A stretch of 64,000 nt of DNA from Lottia gigantea (taxonomy: Eukaryota > Mollusca > Gastropoda > Lottiidae), in assembly GCF_000327385.1 (NCBI RefSeq), contig NW_008709146.1:2374440-2438439 (forward strand), given 5' to 3'. The position numbers and the translations under genes are program-made. The notes under the pieces were generated by a model that searched no databases, was not told the origin of the DNA, and was given only the letters and a program-made list of their open reading frames with translations. Of this stretch, positions 61,901 to 64,000 are shown one piece after another. The first letter of the stretch is position 1, and every line of letters starts with the position of its first letter.

Positions 61901-64000
61901 TTTCGAAAACGTCTGACGTTATATGGATGCATTTACTGACTCTTGCATGTTATGTAAGTTGATATGATTTGTTGCTAGAATTTGATTAGCAATCTAAGTG
62001 GAGTGTTAATAACTCTCTCCTAACTATACCTGGTATCTTCTAGACATCATAGAAAGATGTCAAATAATTTCTATGTGGATAGAGACGATATTTAATTACA
62101 GAACTATTAAGATGAAGAACTCTTGAAATTGATAGAATTCTCTCTCTTCACTCCTCTACTTAACAATTCATTCCACTTCTACCTACTTGATAATCTTAGC
62201 CAATCTGCATACATCTCGTTTAACATTCAGTCATCTTTCAACTCTTTCAATTTTCACTTCCTACAAGGCAAATCTGATGTAATTATTTTGAAAAAAAAAG
62301 TCTGTTTGAAAATATAGATTTGGTGACTAATGTTGGTAAAGATTTAAATATCTAGGATTTGTTTTTTTACTTCTTGTTTGAATTTTGAAAGGCTGTGTAT
62401 ACTTGTTGGAATCAACAACATGATAACCTTTTTGATACACCAAATGTCTGATTGGGCTATTGAAGACGAAAACGTCAAAACATGGGCATTGGGTAAACGT
62501 TTGAGTGAACGTCATTCCCAACACCCAATACAGTGAAACCCATCAAAAACTGCTTCCTATCTGACCCTAGGTACGAATGTGTGCAGCATACTGAGCCACC
62601 ATGGACCTCTTCCTTTATGAATAGCTTAATGCGAAATTAGATAGCAAATCATGTTTTTTCTTTGTACTTTTGTTGATAGGATTAATCTGTTTGACATATC
62701 GAAGGAAAATTTTTAGTTGTAGCAGTACATATGCTCGAAAATTGTTCTATATAGAATATATCAGGGAATACTAATAGAATATCAGGAATGGTGTCAGTAT
62801 ATTCTGTAATTATTTTACGGTCAACTTAACTACAAGACATGACTGTCAATCTTTAGACGTAGTTAGTCTTGTGCTTAGTTAAATCTGTCAGTTAAGTTAT
62901 AGACGTTTCGACATATCGTTTAACTTATCTTAACCAATAGGTTTACAGATATCTTATCACCTTATTTCAATAGAATCGACACAAAAAAACTATGAGCCAC
63001 AACAAGCTCTTGTTGCTTCCAACAGATGGGTATAGTGGCAGTTACTAGTTCTATACGTGCCCAGATACCTTGACGCATTTGAAAGGTTCATTTGTCATCA
63101 ATATATCAGTCTCGGAGGTTGACAACCCGGCATCGTTACTCTGCTATCGTGGAAAAAGGTGATAAATTGTACCATTTTCCTTTGTTGTCCAGATACCCTA
63201 ATTTCGTTTGTGTATATTTTACTATATATGGTATTGTTAATGCACAAATACAACCTGAAGTTTAAAGTTTTTAACAGTAGTGTCAAAGAACGCCTAACCT
63301 ATCATTATCTACTATTATACTTGTATGCATTCACCAATAACATCTAATTTTATTCCATTATACCAACAGTTTTCGCAATGCTTCGTGAAACAATGTTCAC
63401 CATATGGCGACTAAACGACGCATAATTATACTGTTTTTATCAAAGATCGCAAAATCAGATATGCGTGAAGATATGGTTTGATTTATGATGAATACCGGCG
63501 TGAATTAGAATATACACCATCATTGAAAGATAACCATCTTATTTAAAATGAAGGCCACGCTTTGATAGTTATTCGATGTTAAGCCGCAGCACACTGACAA
63601 CAATTATTTTTTTGATAAAACTCACACATAGGCGTACTGTCACCATCATTAATTTGACTCGGGTAGAAATTAATTCTAATTGCAACAAAAGTAAACACAA
63701 CACAAAAATGATATATACGATTGTTTTATAATTTGGTCCAATGGGAATGACTATAAGCTATAAATCTTAATTACAATAAACAATCTTTCCTGATTTACTT
63801 TTTATTTTAAATCTGTTATAACTCTACTATAGTTATAGTGTTATAGAAACTTCATTTAACGACCTTATATTCTGTCCTATTTTGCCTTTATCGTAGAGTT
63901 TGAAATTGTCTGCACCAAGCCTAGGATATTATCAGTATATATTTTATTGTGTTCTTATCTTTGAAAGACGACTTTCTCTGTAATGTCCATACTTCTTGTT
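55944..64000. other. Non-coding stretch to the window end
   Basis: Eight kilobases without a recognised gene, mobile element, tandem array or splice-site pair. The 126-codon + frame at 57186-57566 is the longest of the window but has no domain, no splice context and a composition typical of accidental frames. The 98-codon frame at 56597-56893 is judged the same way. Confidence 0.45.

Larger units (their letters stand above)
1..64000 (+). other. Presumed interior of a giant + strand intron
   Basis: No run of conserved exons is visible on either strand, while three zero-length-exon splice sites all lie on the + strand, near 7.9, 22.3 and 48.4 kb. In Drosophila and vertebrates such sites are found inside introns of tens of kilobases, often in developmental or neuronal genes. 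From that I infer that the window sits within one + strand intron, with the host exons outside. The host gene cannot be named. The alternative is intergenic DNA in which the three sites arose by chance. Confidence 0.5.

Noticed and set aside
1-64000. LTR retroelements, Polintons, CRISPR arrays, rRNA, snRNA or telomere-like repeats
   Set aside because: Looked for by eye on both strands and not seen.

Overview
The window looks like nuclear DNA of a multicellular animal: AT-rich (about one third G+C by eye), with no chain of conserved exons, no rRNA or intact tRNA gene, no operon-like layout and only sparse, old repeats. The tRNA-headed SINE relics, one LINE reverse-transcriptase tail and many small diverged repeats would suit a marine invertebrate, perhaps a mollusc or other lophotrochozoan. 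That placement is a guess from texture, not from a recognised gene. Stops occur at about 7% of codons at this base composition, so a few open frames of 100-126 codons are expected by chance; none of the long frames matches a family I know.

The most informative signal is on the + strand. Three sites (junctions 7898/7899, 22345/22346, 48391/48392) fuse a pyrimidine-rich 3' splice site ending in YAG directly to a perfect GTAAGT 5' splice site. This is the architecture of recursive (ratchet) splice sites, which remove very long introns stepwise through zero-nucleotide exons. Each site is followed 41-45 nt downstream by a second near-consensus donor (GTAAGT or GTGAGT), the arrangement expected of an 'RS-exon'. 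A weaker site at 36972/36973 would make the spacing about 14.4, 14.6 and 11.4 kb. If correct, most or all of the window is the inside of one giant intron of a + strand gene whose exons lie outside it.

Layout: 1-6.6 kb is featureless apart from one copy of a short dispersed motif (4757). At 6.69-6.99 kb lies a 30-bp minisatellite with a homogenised core and decayed edges. At 7.2-7.9 kb there are hairpins and the first recursive site. 9-14 kb holds short tandem duplications and an orphan open frame. 15.0, 16.1, 23.8 and 26.3 kb carry four decayed tRNA-derived SINEs. CpG-dense patches occur at 18.6 and 24.6 kb. 22.3 kb is the second recursive site. 28.5 and 31.2 kb carry two copies of an unnamed repeat of about 200 bp, with a palindromic element at 28.2 kb. 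32.8-33.1 kb has the most protein-like orphan frame, on the minus strand. 37.1 kb has tandem copies of the dispersed motif. 42.3-44.8 kb holds clustered nuclear-receptor half-sites. 46.4 kb has an inverted-repeat element, 48.4 kb the third recursive site, and 54.1-56 kb a LINE 3' relic plus a duplicated downstream segment. The last 8 kb shows nothing I can name.
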